A DNA stretch of 64,000 nucleotides from Fusarium oxysporum f. sp. lycopersici 4287 (taxonomy: Eukaryota; Ascomycota; Sordariomycetes; Hypocreales; Nectriaceae), in NCBI RefSeq assembly GCF_000149955.1, contig NC_030988.1, forward strand, positions 391,047 through 455,046, read 5' to 3'. The notes beneath the pieces were generated by a model that saw only the letters and a program-made list of their open reading frames with translations, was not told where the DNA came from and did not search any database. Position numbers and translations under genes: made by a program. Shown here in pieces: positions 43,512 to 55,800 of this stretch. Position 1 is the first letter of the stretch. Each line of letters starts with the position of its first letter.

Positions 43512-44121
43512 ATGTCTAAGCCGTTCGAGCCGAGAGTCGGCACTCCATTCAAACCCCCCAATCTTTTCAACCATACTTGAACGATTCCGTAAAGGCTATT
43601 CCAAGATATCTTTTCCGTGTTTCAGATCCCTCATCGTATGGCATAACGAGTCGGGCCGAGGTATGCTCATCAGCCGCCCAAGCCACGATTATAGAGGCTG
43701 TTGATCTCTACAAGATGCCGACCGAGGAGGCCGCCCAAGCTCTCAGTGGCCACCTGTGGTGGAATTGTACTCCTTCTGGCCCAGGCGCATGCAATCTCAT
43801 GTCGTGGACCAGCTCTCTTCTTATCGCCCTCCAGTACGGTGTCTATCGACATAGAAGTCTACAGACCCCTCACGAGATGTCTGATATCAAAATTCTAATG
43901 GTCGACACTAGACAGTTTGATCGCCACGCCTTCGCTCGTGATCTGCAGATCCTTGCTGCTTTCAAGGAAGTCTCTGGGGAGCATAAATTAGGCAAACTCT
44001 ATGAATGGCGCAATGGTGATCTACTTTCTGGAGAATATCTCTCTCAGGGAAAACTTGTCATTGATCCCATGAGATCTTGTCAGGTTTCTTTGGAAGACCT
44101 CGTGACCCGAGGTCTCTTCAG
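43512..44121 (+). pseudogene. DUF7587 protein truncated by a Copia LTR
   Basis: The coding part includes IPRYLFRVSDPSSYGI, GHLWWN and NLMSWTSSLLIALQYGVYRH, the signature of the fungal DUF7587 family, often found beside or within other domains and of unknown function. The frame after 43577 has no ATG. A natural N-terminus (MSKPFEPRVGTPFKPP) begins at ATG 43512 in another frame, implying a frameshift near 43570-43580. At residue FS the gene runs straight into a Copia LTR at 44122 and stops 49 bases inside it. The usual C-terminal part is not seen on the far side of the LTR. Confidence 0.8.
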
Positions 44122-44316
44122 TGTTGGAAAATCCGGGAATCCCCCTTATCTTCAGGATTCAGACTGTTAGTCTGAAAGTCCTAGATTTAAAGCTCAAAGT
44201 CCTAGATGAAACTATCTAGAGATATAAACCCGAGAAGAGCTCTATATCTCAATAATGAACAATCAAGTTCCATAAAATATATATTCACCCAGCACTACTG
44301 CGCAATATAAACAACA
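44122..44316 (+). repeat. Solo Copia LTR (diverged)
   Basis: 195 bases matching the LTRs of the two complete Copia elements, with scattered differences concentrated in the last 90 bases (GAGAAGAGCTCTATATCTC). It has TG...CA ends. The flanks TTCAG and TCATC do not match, so the target duplication is missing. Confidence 0.95.
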
Positions 44317-45461
44317 TCATCACCCCTGTGTGCCTGGGTTCGAATATAAGAAATTTTGATCGTGCACTTTCCTCACTCTACCAGTCACTAGGATGCAGGA
44401 ACCGAAGCCGATATTAGGTGGGAACCTGGGGCACAGTTCCTATCTATCGACATTTATAAGGACTGCGATCATATCGCCAAATTGGGTCTCTTGCCGATTG
44501 CATTATGACCTGCAACATTGCCCCTTGCATGAACACATGGCAATTATCTGGACAGGGATATAGAGCCTTACCACCATAATCCATATAATTGCGATGTTGC
44601 TATTGGTAAACCTCTAGTGCAACGTTCAGGAGACCCATATTCTGGGTCTCAGAGCTCACGGCGTGGTTCTTCAGCTGCAACATGGCTAAACCTACAAATA
44701 TGAACCGTGCCATGTAAGCCAGAGCTGTCTTCCATCAGAAGCACAAGAGCTTGATTACGGCTCCATGGCGAAAGAGTATCGTTCAACCAACTGACGCTAC
44801 CACAAGCTGGGCTACAAATGTGACAGAACCCGCCGGCCTCATTAAATGCATCTTTTGTGCTGGTGCTGGAGTCCCTGACTGCTGCAATACATCCAATACA
44901 AGGGATCTCAGTCGAATATGAGAACTGGAGACTCTAGCTTCACTGCCATGTTACAGATGTTTACCATGCCTAACAGTATACTGTAGTTATGGAATTGTTT
45001 CATTCTCTTCGACATCATGGCCATGAGCCTGATGGTCACAGAGCTTTGGATGAAGATAGTTAGGGTCGCCAGAGTAGTTAATACATTATGGCAAAAGTGG
45101 GCGACTGATAAGAATAAGAGTCAATCGAGCAGGGCAAAATTTTCATTGCATATATACTGACGTGTGGTGTCTACCTTGACGATATCATGCAGCATATGCA
45201 ACAAATGGAGGTATATTGTAACATCGTCACGCATTTCGTCTCGTGTGCTCAAAATGTCTAGGATATTACCCTATCAGATGCTTCCTTGATCGATATGCCT
45301 TTAAAGTCCTTGATCGGACTCTCTTTGTACATTAATAAATTGTCACTTACAATTCCTCCCATAGCTGTTTCACTGTCGACCTCGGTTCCGACATCACTCA
45401 TTCATCTTTAAGACTACTTCAAAAGAAAATCAGCTCATAGCTATATACAGTATGCTTCTCA
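44317..45461. other. No supported gene
   Basis: No open frame of note, although this is where the 3' end of the DUF7587 gene should lie if the LTR had been a simple insertion. Confidence 0.5.
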
Positions 45462-46579
45462 TTAAGAGTGAGCCGCAATGCCAACCAAAAGAATATCCGT
45501 AATTGATTTTATCAGCCCAAATAGGATAAATAGAAATATGACCGTGACGGAACACCATCTAGTCCACCATAAAGTCTGATCACGATCATCATACCACAGT
45601 CTTTGAATGTTCCAACTTTGTTGATTGTTAGAAATACTGAGAAGACATGAGAGATTATGATGCCAGGTAGGAAAGTCTTTATAGAATCGACTAATATGTG
45701 AGTTCGGATCGTGTCCTGTGAGCGATCCCTGCCATTCCTCAATAGGCCAGCGATTCTGAAGCCAGTCAAGGTAATCCTGACCGTCGTATTTGCCTTCGAT
45801 TACCGGAAAAAATAACAGGAGTGATCGCTGTGTTTCCCTTAGGAATTCTTCGACGGTTTCTCTGTCATTGAGAATGCCCATGGTCCATTTGGCAGGGCCA
45901 ATAGAATCGCCTGTAGAGTCTGCATTGTTCGACGCTCTGTTTCCGAATAGACGGGTCCATCGGTTGGAGGTGATAGAAACATAACGAGACGTCATTGTCG
46001 TTGATGTCAAAGACAAGAAGCTGAATTGAGTCAATGAAGAGTAGATGAGCTCCCCGAATAATGAAGTCTGAACCATGATGGTAACTCATGTTGCATACTC
46101 CACTCTCTCAACGGTGGCCCAATTTGTAGTGTACGTAGCGTCTCTTGAAAGCTTTGGGTAACTTGCATCTGCAGTTGGAATGGTGAAGGATGCGAGGGGT
46201 TTTGGAACTCGATCCTAACCATAAATACTAATCTGATGACAAGGACGATTACGTCCTCGAGCACTTCGGGCTCTAAGTTAAACGGGGATAATCTGTTTTG
46301 AACCAAGGCTTGTAGGTCTGGCCTGGGTTTATCGGAATTCTCATAGATAATACGGTGAACATCGAAAACATGTTTAAAGCAAAGCTGAGAGTATGCCCGA
46401 TTGTCGACTCTAGATTCTCTTTTGCGTTCTGTTTCAAGGAACTCAAAGTAGCTCGACAATGTGAACATGTCCAACTCTCTGGAAGGCCTCCATATAGTCT
46501 GGATAAATGCTTCACTCTCGCTCGTTGATAGTGGAGCCGAAGCTTGGTAAAATTGTTTTAGATTTAGCACCTCGCCCAT
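45462..46579 (-). CDS. Fungal protein with C-terminal membrane span, probably two exons
   Basis: Two adjoining open parts: 46579 to about 46100 (ATG start MGEVLNLKQFY) and about 46040 to 45462. The second part contains RSLLLFFPVIEG, QDYLDWLQNRWPIEEWQG and SHISRFYKDFPTWHHNLSCLLS, then a Trp-rich segment and a hydrophobic span near the end (VTVIFLFILFGLIKSITDILL). This layout recalls a common uncharacterised ascomycete family with a C-terminal membrane helix, but I cannot name it. The junction between the parts is unresolved: a GTATGC donor near 46107 and a TTCAG acceptor near 46072 exist but lead into a different frame, so an undetected intron or a frameshift is possible. Confidence 0.55.
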
Positions 46580-48751
46580 GATGACTGTAGAGGCGCTAGG
46601 AAAGAAAGAATCATAAAAAAAGATGTCGTAACAAAGCCTTTTTGCAAACTTTATGATAGTAGTGATCGAAATCGGCCGCCTGATGGGTGCGTAAGAGCGA
46701 ATGAGGTATTTAAGAGTACCGCTGCTGCCTAAAAGTTTAGGGGACCAATGCGGGAAGTGGAGACAGATTGACAGTGCGAGTCATGAGTGCTGTCGCTTCG
46801 AAGAGGTTAGCCTTGTCGTCGACCCCCGGGTATTACAACCAATTAGAATCTATTAGTGGATACATGGGGCATTTATTCAGCCAATCTCATGTGTTTTACC
46901 CCCCTGAGGGGCAGGCTTCCGAAAACACGGGTTACCCTATATTCCGGGATGAGTCTTTCCATTCCAGTGTCAATATCTTGGTGGCTACCTAGTTTGCCCC
47001 TTATGAATATAAAACTATCAATTTGAACTTTTTACTGGGAATGGAAGGGCTTATAAGTCTGTGTTTCCAAAACCCTGAATATAAATTTATTGCCAGAGCT
47101 AAACGATAGAAAATATCGGACATTGCGAAAAACCATTTCGCTGTACTATGTTAATAAATATGAAAGAATTATCATTCGATTTTGTCACCCTGAGATCCTC
47201 TTGGTAGTCTCTGGTGTATTAATGCTTGCTAAAAAAGTCCTGTAAACTTCTGCCGCAGAGACTTATGCTATTATCTCGAGCCCTGTGATTTATACTAAAT
47301 AATTCGAGAGCGTTTCAGTATAGCCAGAAAAACAGCGATGTTTTGGCCATCCATATCCGAGGATTTCGCAGTTATTGGCTTATGAATTATTTGAACTAAA
47401 TGCTGACAGGCTGTCATCCTAGGCGAGGCAAACTCGTCCATTGGTCTAATATGAAATACGCCTTACATTACGATTCAAGCCAGGCAGTGAAGTAGCGCTT
47501 ACGGGTCATATTGGCTGACTTGGAAAAGGCCGCTTGCTCAGCGGAATGTGAGTACTAAGAGGTTTGACATTTTGCTCAATTTCTTGACGCGAAAAGGTTT
47601 ATACAAGGTCCAGTTGCGTCGGTTAGCTGTCACGTCCTTTCCTGGACTTTACACAAGAGGGCCACATTTGCCCTGGAACTACATCTAGACTTCCTACCGA
47701 TCTTCATAGTTGGACTTGGCATGGAGTATAAGTGAGTGGGAAATAACGACATTGTGATCAACTAAATTCTTTTCTTTATTGTGAATTGCGCACGTCGTTC
47801 TGATTTACACTAGAATTTCATGCAACACCATGAGCAATAACATCGAGCATCAGAAGGCTGTTGATGTTTCTCACAACAATTAAGAGACGGGTTACAACCA
47901 TTAGCCTCTGCAGCGAAACTGTCGCCGAGACTCTTGCTAGCGCTTGGGAGTATGTCCATGACCAAGCCAAATATTTATTGTACAAATAGAACATATAACC
48001 AATCTCAACATCTGTAAGAACATTTACATCGCCTAATATGTTACAGTAGCAGCGCTTATCTTCTCCTATTCTCATACCAAAATATCAGGGTATCATTTGC
48101 ACGTGGTGAGGAGTATACCTCACCATGCAATAAATATTTACTATCAGCTTAAGGGCGAAGGAAGTGGCTTTCAACGCCACGATTTCTGAACCCCTCATTG
48201 CCTGGCGGTGGCTAAATGACAAAAATCGCAGCGAAGTACTTCACGCTACTTGGAACGGTAAAGGTGCCGGGGAATTCACGCTTACTTCGCCTGTGGCCCT
48301 GCTGCAGTAGGCGGCGAGAGCGGCCGGGTTCGCGTCATGTTTGCTGGCAGTCATTCTCCATTGCGACGATGGCCAACCGCGAGGTGACGGCCAAGATGGC
48401 ATATAAACTTCGCTATTAGCAGTAACTATCCTGGACGCAATGGTGTTTGTGTGTTCTCGTATTACTGGAAAGATATGCTTGGAGCAGCATCTGACGACAC
48501 CATTTCTGACTCCGGCGAGTACACTGCATTGGCTTAGGTGGTTCGCATGAGACGACTTTCCTTTGCCGAAACCTTTAGCCTTGCCTTGTTATCCTTTTTG
48601 TCCTTGCCCCACTCGTATTTCCGTTTGCGGTTTCCTTATCGAGATCCTCATGATCGGCGCGAATATGTTTGACGATGTATTGAATCGACTTCGTAAGCGG
48701 CGCTTCCTACAGGGCGCAGCACCAACCAGTCAAGATCGGACGAGAGCGACC
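46580..48751. other. Gene-poor stretch
   Basis: No supported gene. Reverse transcriptase sequence and a 3' LTR, which would be expected after the Gag-like gene, are not seen here. Confidence 0.5.
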
Positions 48752-51196
48752 TTAATGACCATTCACTCCGGCCTCTGCCGGCCCTAGGAGCCTTGGATGA
48801 GAATCATATCTCAGTCCTTCATTGGTGGGCAATGTGGTCCAGCTCTCGTTTGGTTGGTAGCTATTTTGCTCGTGTTGTCCGTGGTATCTTCCTTGAAAGG
48901 ATTGATCTTGTATTTGATGTCTTGAGCGATTCCATTCCATTCGCTGGGGATTGAAACCATACGGCGCCTGCTCGTCTATTCTGTGTCCCGACACATGGGG
49001 GTTCCAGTAGGCTTCTAGATTATTAGTGTCGAATTCATGGTCATAGTATCCGTATCCGCCCCCTCGGTTGCGTTCCTGTTGTTGCCCTATTAAATTCTCG
49101 CCCACGTCCCTCCTATGATCATGATTATAGGAGTGAGGGACCATTCGCTGGAATCTCGGCGCGTTCCGTCGGGGAAAATACCGGCCATTCTGATAATATT
49201 GTTCATGGCGTTCATAGGGCCAGTTATTGGGGTCAAAGTCGTTCCGCTTATTGGCGTGTTGCTGACTCCGCCAGTTGCTCTCCTCTGTGGTGCGGAGGCC
49301 ATTGTCGGTGCTGTGCAAGCGCTCGTCGTAGGATCCTCCTTCTTGAGGATAGCTATTTTCACCAACCAAGTGGACTTTTCGAGCGTTTTGTGTATCTTCT
49401 TTCCTTCGGTACGCTTTTCTCTTTTCCGCGAGCATTTTAACGTATTCGGACAGAGTATCAGTGCTTTTAGGGGAATTTACGAAGACTTGTAGATCCGGAT
49501 CGAGGGCGAGATATAGCCTCGTTAATAGGTGCTCGTTCGACGTTCCTCCACATGCTTTCGCTGCTTTGAAAATCTTGTAGGCAAATGAATGGATGGAGGC
49601 GTCACCCATAATATCTTGACGGTCGAATTTGGATGTCTCAAGTATGTCAACCGCATCAGAAACGTCCAGCCTAAATTCTCTCTCAACAGCCTCCAACATT
49701 TTTTCTTTCGAGGCCTGCAGTTCCTCCCTATCATTTTGACTTAGCTGGGAACGCCACCAACCTATAGCCGGTCCTCTTAATAGCGTCCACAGATTTCGGG
49801 TGACTATATGCTGTTCACTGGGGTTGATCCTAGACCAGTTATCATCAACGGCTTGTATCCACGAATGCACGTCCGAAAATACATTATATTCTCCTCCCCA
49901 GCATGTTTGCTCTTTCCGATCAAGGTTTGTTTCTTTTCTCGGGTCGAATATTCCGAGATCGGAGATTTTGAAATTGAGTATATCGCTTCTGGCGGTTAAT
50001 ACGTTATCGTAGTATTTCGGGGGACGATTTTCTTGCTCTTGTCGCAACTCAACAGGTAGGTTGGGTTGACGTTGGAGATTCCCTACAGAGATGGCATGTG
50101 CCGACCCCCCAAACTGTGCTCCTGGAACTGGCGGCCATTCTCGGGGTGTCGACCCCCCAATATGAGTAGGCGTCTGGGGTGCCGCTGTCGGTGTTTGCTC
50201 ATTGGATGAGTGATACCTGGTGTCCGCCCTAGGGTAGTCCGTCCCTAGAGGCGGTGTCTGCGGGTTTCTATGATGAGGTGATTGTTTAAACTGCGTTCTC
50301 ATAGACAAGTGGTTGGTTGGTTGAAACAACGACGATTTCTTAGTACCAGCTGTGGTAATTGGTGTCGAAGCAGTTGGCTGTGCCCTGACTTGAAGGCCCC
50401 TTACTATTTCTTGTAACGCTTCCATGTCTTGTCTCTGCTTCTTCAATTGCCTGTTCTGCGCTTTAAGAAGCTCCGAAACTCCCTTCCATTCGCCCCCGTA
50501 TTCGGTACTGTCATGATTTGATTGAACTGTGGGCAGGACTCTCCTTTGGAGCTTTCTTGGGTGCTGGTTTCTCACTTCAGGCCTGACGGGCTCTGGGCTC
50601 GTAGATGACCTAGTGTCGTCGTCATCGCTGCTTTCTTCCTCAGAGGAATCTATATCGGGCTTTTCAAGCTCTGATGATAAAAGGTTGTTCTTCCGCGCTG
50701 TATTAAGCGCTCTTTGGATGATTGACCATTCTTTAAACAGCGATGCTGCGTCGAAATCCCGGCTTGAAACAATACCTTCGATTGGTTTGGATTTACGGCA
50801 TATTCCCTGTTTATCCTCGTCATAGTCATAGGCGGCAAGGATGTTGAGTTCTTGGAGTCGGCTGTAGGGTTCGCTTTTAGAACTCCATTTGCTCGTTTCT
50901 TCCCTGTACTGCGGGTTTTGGAGAATGAAGGTTCGGAAATTCCGTACTCTACTGAGTAATGCTCTTGAAAGTCCCCTGCTGTCGCTTGGTTGCTTGTCGA
51001 CGATAAGTCCAGTTTTTCGCTCCTGAGTAGAGTTTCTTCTCTCTGTTGGAGAATTCTCAAGTTCCGACTGACCCGAAACTGAGCTATCTTCTGTGTCGAA
51101 GGGGTTTATGGAGTCTGGAGTCTTTGACTTTATGCTCTCCGTCTCCTGTAAGTCGGACTCCACGCTCTCAGTGTCAAACGAGGATACACTCGACAT
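48752..51196 (-). CDS. Stand-alone retrotransposon Gag-like protein, 814 residues
   Basis: An uninterrupted frame from ATG 51196. Residues 1-400 are Ser/Glu/Pro-rich and largely disordered, with an acidic run at about 183-199 and a short coiled coil near 240-270. Residues about 410-595 match the helical retrotransposon Gag fold (SWIQAVDDNWSRIN, WTLLRGPAIGWWRSQLS, HLLTRLYLALDPDLQVFV, YVKMLAEKRKAYRR). The last 210 residues are rich in Asn, Tyr, Gln, His and Arg and lack a CCHC knuckle. No protease, RT or integrase follows. A Gypsy-like LTR lies upstream on the same strand at about 51380-51825, so this could be the gag of a pol-less element or a retained host gene. Confidence 0.75.
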   Translation of the reverse strand: MSSVSSFDTESVESDLQETESIKSKTPDSINPFDTEDSSVSGQSELENSPTERRNSTQERKTGLIVDKQPSDSRGLSRALLSRVRNFRTFILQNPQYREETSKWSSKSEPYSRLQELNILAAYDYDEDKQGICRKSKPIEGIVSSRDFDAASLFKEWSIIQRALNTARKNNLLSSELEKPDIDSSEEESSDDDDTRSSTSPEPVRPEVRNQHPRKLQRRVLPTVQSNHDSTEYGGEWKGVSELLKAQNRQLKKQRQDMEALQEIVRGLQVRAQPTASTPITTAGTKKSSLFQPTNHLSMRTQFKQSPHHRNPQTPPLGTDYPRADTRYHSSNEQTPTAAPQTPTHIGGSTPREWPPVPGAQFGGSAHAISVGNLQRQPNLPVELRQEQENRPPKYYDNVLTARSDILNFKISDLGIFDPRKETNLDRKEQTCWGGEYNVFSDVHSWIQAVDDNWSRINPSEQHIVTRNLWTLLRGPAIGWWRSQLSQNDREELQASKEKMLEAVEREFRLDVSDAVDILETSKFDRQDIMGDASIHSFAYKIFKAAKACGGTSNEHLLTRLYLALDPDLQVFVNSPKSTDTLSEYVKMLAEKRKAYRRKEDTQNARKVHLVGENSYPQEGGSYDERLHSTDNGLRTTEESNWRSQQHANKRNDFDPNNWPYERHEQYYQNGRYFPRRNAPRFQRMVPHSYNHDHRRDVGENLIGQQQERNRGGGYGYYDHEFDTNNLEAYWNPHVSGHRIDEQAPYGFNPQRMEWNRSRHQIQDQSFQGRYHGQHEQNSYQPNESWTTLPTNEGLRYDSHPRLLGPAEAGVNGH

Positions 51197-51379
51197 AATC
51201 GAAAAAGCAAGTACTGCTGCTTAATATAATAAGGCCTTGGATAAGGTAACGGATTAGTCAAGGTCGATGAATGCAATAGATTAGTAACGAATTCTATAAT
51301 ATAGATGGAGCTTATATGTGGTTTGCCTATAGCACTGAGTAGTCAAAGTTCGGGAGTAATGTTTGCTAATTTGCTAGTG

Positions 51380-51825
51380 TGTTACGCTGGATTAAAAACC
51401 ACTCTAGGAGAGCCTTACTTGAATCACATAGTCACATAACCAAAGTGTCCGGTTGAGAGAATTGGCCGTATTTATTTCTAGACATAGGCTACTAAGTGAT
51501 ATAAATGGATTGATATGTGCAAAAGATATATCTATAGCTAGGTAGAATATATTGCTAACTTTATTATCTGACCGCTTCTTACTAGTTTACTTCTATTTTT
51601 GTAGTTTCTACAAGTGGTATACCTCTTTATACTCCATACTTATTATTATTACTAACCTGTTTGATAAGTGAGCGTCGCACTACCCTATTTGTTGCAATTG
51701 GTTACCGTAACAGCGCTGTAAGGCTTCTATGAGGCAGCTGTAGCACACCTATAATTGCTTGCATGTCGATTATGGCCCGATCTCTTACCCTGTAGTTTAA
51801 CGGCTTGTACAGTACAACCGTTACA
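51380..51825 (-). repeat. Gypsy-like 5' LTR candidate upstream of the Gag-like gene
   Basis: On the minus strand it begins TGTAACGG (51825) and may end CGTAACA (51380), about 446 bases. Its first 120 bases match the relic at 39743-39858. The position and orientation fit LTR, leader, gag. The inner end is tentative because no partner LTR is seen. Confidence 0.55.
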
Positions 51826-52658
51826 CTATGCACCCAAATCTAGATTTTAAAAGGCTTTAAAAATAGCTGTATTTTGAATAACCTTTAGGAAAGTATGTTG
51901 TTTTTGAGAATTTTTAAACAATTTCTATAGGTCTATAGCTTGAAGTATATTTACATTGCATTTTACACTGGGTAACTAAGCATAATTATTCAAAGGAGAC
52001 TTTTAAAAATTTTAAAAAGAAATATATATTATACAGTTTATAACACACTATTATTAGAAATAGTTTCTTTATATTTTAAAATATTTTATTTAAGATTTAT
52101 ATACGTATCTGGGAGGCTCTTTTCGGTTATACTATGCGGCGCGGCGCTTGCTCACCAAATACGTTGTGTATGACTCTACTGCAAGGCTAAGCATTTAATC
52201 ACTTTAAAGCATAGTATAAAAATTAATTATCTAACTTTATTTTCTAGATTCCCATAACACAAGTCGCCGACGAAACGTGTTGCTTTTTAAGAACAGCATA
52301 TTTACAAAGGTATTCAGAATGAGGTGGTTGAAATATGTATGGAAGATACAAAACTTAAGGTCACTGAGGATTATATGAAAGAGGTAGGAAGTTTCCTATA
52401 TCTCACGTCCCTTTTTACGCCTAATTATAAAGTATATTCAGTCGCCGCACAGGCCAAGCTATCGACGTCACGACGATGAACTGTAGAGATGCTCACTAAG
52501 ATAGTTGCCCAACTTTGGTCACCTGCTTCTAGAAACAGATTTTAGAATACCCCCATCAAATGATGGCTGAAAGGGTAAAAGAATGGATGAATCGCCGCTT
52601 ACATATTCCTGTGAACACGACTCCTCTCTCGTGTCTTCGCAGTTACGCACTGCAGAAG
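51826..52658. other. AT-rich stretch without genes
   Basis: Strongly AT-rich from 51840 to 52480, with no supported frames. It ends at the AGAAG target site of Copia copy 2. Confidence 0.6.
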
Positions 52659-52852
52659 TGTTGTTTATATTGCGCAGTAGTGCTGGGTGAAAATGTATTT
52701 TTATGAAACTTGGTTGTTCATTATTGAGCTGAGAGTTATTCTCGGGTTTATATCTCTAGATGATTGTATCTAGGACTTTGAACTTTAAATCTAGGACTTT
52801 CAGACTAACAGTCTGAATCCTGAAGGGAAGGGGATTCCCGGATTTTCCAACA
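52659..52852 (-). repeat. 3' LTR of Copia copy 2
   Basis: 194 bases, identical by eye to both LTRs of copy 1. Confidence 0.95.
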
Positions 52853-52872
52853 CGCCCCCATCCACCTTGTCT

Positions 52873-55800
52873 TCAGGGCACAGAGTCATCGTGGACTTCA
52901 GTACTCCAAATAATACGACCTGCTTCCTCGATCGGACATGCACTGACTCGAATTGCTTCTAGAAAGTGACCGTGGCTGACGGCGTTCAATGGTTTAGTGA
53001 GTCCGTCTGCTACCTGCTCATGTGTGCTGACGTATTGCACATCAATATTCCCGGCTTCAACTTCTTCTCGGATATGGTGCTCGGTTAACGGAATGTGCTT
53101 TGTCCGTTGGTGAAGCTCAGGGTTTCTGCATAGCTTTAGGGAACCCTGGTTGTCGCCGTTCAGTGGGATAGGCATATGTAGCGGAAGGAGCAGTTCAGAG
53201 AAGAGGTTCCTAGTCCAGGCCAATTCTCTGGCACACTGGGAGAGTGCTGTATATTCAGCCTCGGTAGTCGATAGTGCCACTGTTTCGTGCCGTTTGGCCC
53301 TCCATGAGACTGTAGATCCTTCAAGTTGAACAAGCCATCCAAACGTCGATCTTCCCGTAACAGTGTCGCCTTTCCAATCCGAGTCGGCCCAAGCTGTGAT
53401 GCTCCAAGCGGATTCAGGATCTTTCTTGACGCCCCCAAGCACCAGGCCGTGGTCTCTTGTCTGCTGTAGATAGCGGAGACCTCTTTTGATCATTCGTGAA
53501 TGTGTTGGTGATGGATTCGACATGTATCTTGAGAGTACCGAGAGTAGGAAAGCTAAATCGGGTCTGGTTTGGGTCATTCCATACATCAGCGAGCCGGTTT
53601 TCGAGCTATAGTCTTCTCGTTCTTCTGGAGAAGCCGAGTCGCCATTGTCTCTTGGTTGCAGTGTCGAGAGTGAATTTCGCTCCATCGGGGTCTTGACCGG
53701 TCGACAATCCTCTAAGCCGAATTTCTTCAGTATTCTGGTAAAATATGCATCCTGGGAAAGGTAGATCAGCCTTGAGTTCCTGTCTCGGGTTATTCTTACT
53801 CCAAGAAAATGGCTGGCGGGACCGAGATCAGTCATTGTGAAGATCTCTCCCAGGCGGGCTTTGTACCCTTGGATTGCTTCCTTGTTGCTGCCCATGATGA
53901 GGAAGTCATCCACATATGTGATGATGATCACTCCCGTTGTGGGATTGTGATATACGGCCGTGTCAGACGTTACTTGTCGAAAGTCAAGGGATTCCAAGGC
54001 CTCCTTCAGCTTCTTTTGCCATTGCCGAGGCGCCTGTTTGAGTCCATAGAGGGATTTGATCAGTTTGCAGATCTTCTCGGTTGAGAATCCTGGCGGACGG
54101 TCTTCTGGGTGTTGGTCGAAATACTCTACAAGCCCTTCCGGCATTTCGATGAAGACTTCTTCCTCGAGGTCCCCTTCCAGGAACGCCGTCGACACGTCCA
54201 TCTGCTCAATCTCCCAGTCAAGACAGGCAGCAACGGTGAGGAGGATTCTCCAAGTCGCCGCTTTGGCAACAGAGGCAAAGGTCTGGTTGTAGTCAAAGCC
54301 GAACTGTTGTTCAAAGCCTCTGACCACCAGCCGCGCCTTGAACTTGTCGAGGTTGCCGTCCTCGTTTTTCTTGACCTTGAATACCCATTTGACGGTAAGT
54401 GGCCTATTGTGAGCTTGGTTGCGGTCCAGCATGCGCCAAGTTCCTTTCGTGAGGAGACTGCGCAGCTCACTGTGTATTGCTCTGAGCCAATGCTCCCTTT
54501 GCGGACCTTGAAGCGCTTCAGTCATTGTTTTGGGCTCAGTGATCACCTCTTTTCGGAGATCGGGCAGCTTAGCTGATGTCATGGATGTTGTCGTCTGTCC
54601 ATGCTGAGGATTATGCACCTCAGCATGCTGAAGATTGTTCACTTCAGACCTTTGTGGCCTTGGAGTCTTTGTCTGCTCCGTGACGGACTGTGGCCGGCTT
54701 GAGATGGGAGCTCCGTTCTTGCGGATTTCCGGCTCAACATCATGCTCAGTTTCGGTCAGGAGTTCTGTCTCCCCAACCTTTTCGTAGAATTGTACATTTG
54801 CAGAACGGACGATCTGATGTCCCTTCCTGCGAGAGGGCACCCAGCAGGTGTAGATCTGTGAACCTTCCATGCATAGGTAGATTCCAGCCTCTCCTCTTGG
54901 GCCAAACTTGTGTGATCTCAATCTTCGTTCCTGCGGTATGTGTATCGTGACTTGTGAGCCGCAGATTCGTTCTCCGGACAGATCCGGCTTGTTGTCTTGT
55001 CCGGGGAAGGCCTCGTTGAGAAAGCTTTCCATGGGAGTGAGGCCATCAATTGCCCTGGTGGCTGTCACGTTTGTCTTGCGCACCATATCTTCCAGGACCA
55101 ATGGCCAGAGCTCTATCGGGATTCTTTCCGATTCCATGGTTGCTCTGACTTTGTCAAAGATGATGCGGTTAGAGCGCTCAGCAACTCCGTTAAATTCAGG
55201 AGTATATGGTGTCGTCTTGATGATCTTGACGCCGTGAGTGTACTCGAGGTTTTTGAGAGACGCACCATAGAGCTCAGAGCCGCCATCCATTTGGATTGCG
55301 TACACTCGGATGCCATACTGAGTTCGTATCTTGGAGATGAGCTGGCCTAGAAGTTCCGAAGCCATCCCCTTCCTCGTGAACGTGTAGGCCCATCTCATTC
55401 TATGCCTGTCATCTGTGGCAATCATTCCCCATCGTTCGCCTCTAATGCCCGGTGGATTGACTTTGAAGGTGTCAACATGAATGAACCCGGCCCTGGAGGC
55501 TCGTTTCCGTTTATTTCGCGGAGTCCATCGTAGGGCCTTTGCGATGTCGCAGGCGAGGCAGTAATTGAAAGGCTGATGGTCGTGGTGGCCGTCACAGTAC
55601 ATTCCTCTGGTCATTTTGGCAGTCTGTGACACCTGATATGCGTTAACATGGCCGAGTCTTCGGTGCCAAAGGTCGACATTCAGGCATTGGTTTGATGAAG
55701 CAGTGTGATGATTGCATGGTTCTGGCTGGAGTTCCGAGACGGCCTGGTTTGAAACAGTAGTCTTTCCGACCTCAGTGTTCACGTACAGACCGTCCCTTCC

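Noticed and set aside
44317..44360. Possible tRNA T-arm (GGTTCGAAT) just after the solo LTR
   Set aside because: No matching acceptor, D or anticodon arms can be drawn around it.
45865..46089. Alternative reading (FIIRGAHLLFIDSIQLLVF) at the junction of the membrane-protein gene
   Set aside because: A plausible GT-AG splice leads into it, but it ends in a stop and loses the Trp-rich and membrane parts, which look more protein-like.
47818..48075. 85-codon open frame, minus strand
   Set aside because: No motif and no supporting context; similar frames occur by chance in this AT-rich stretch.
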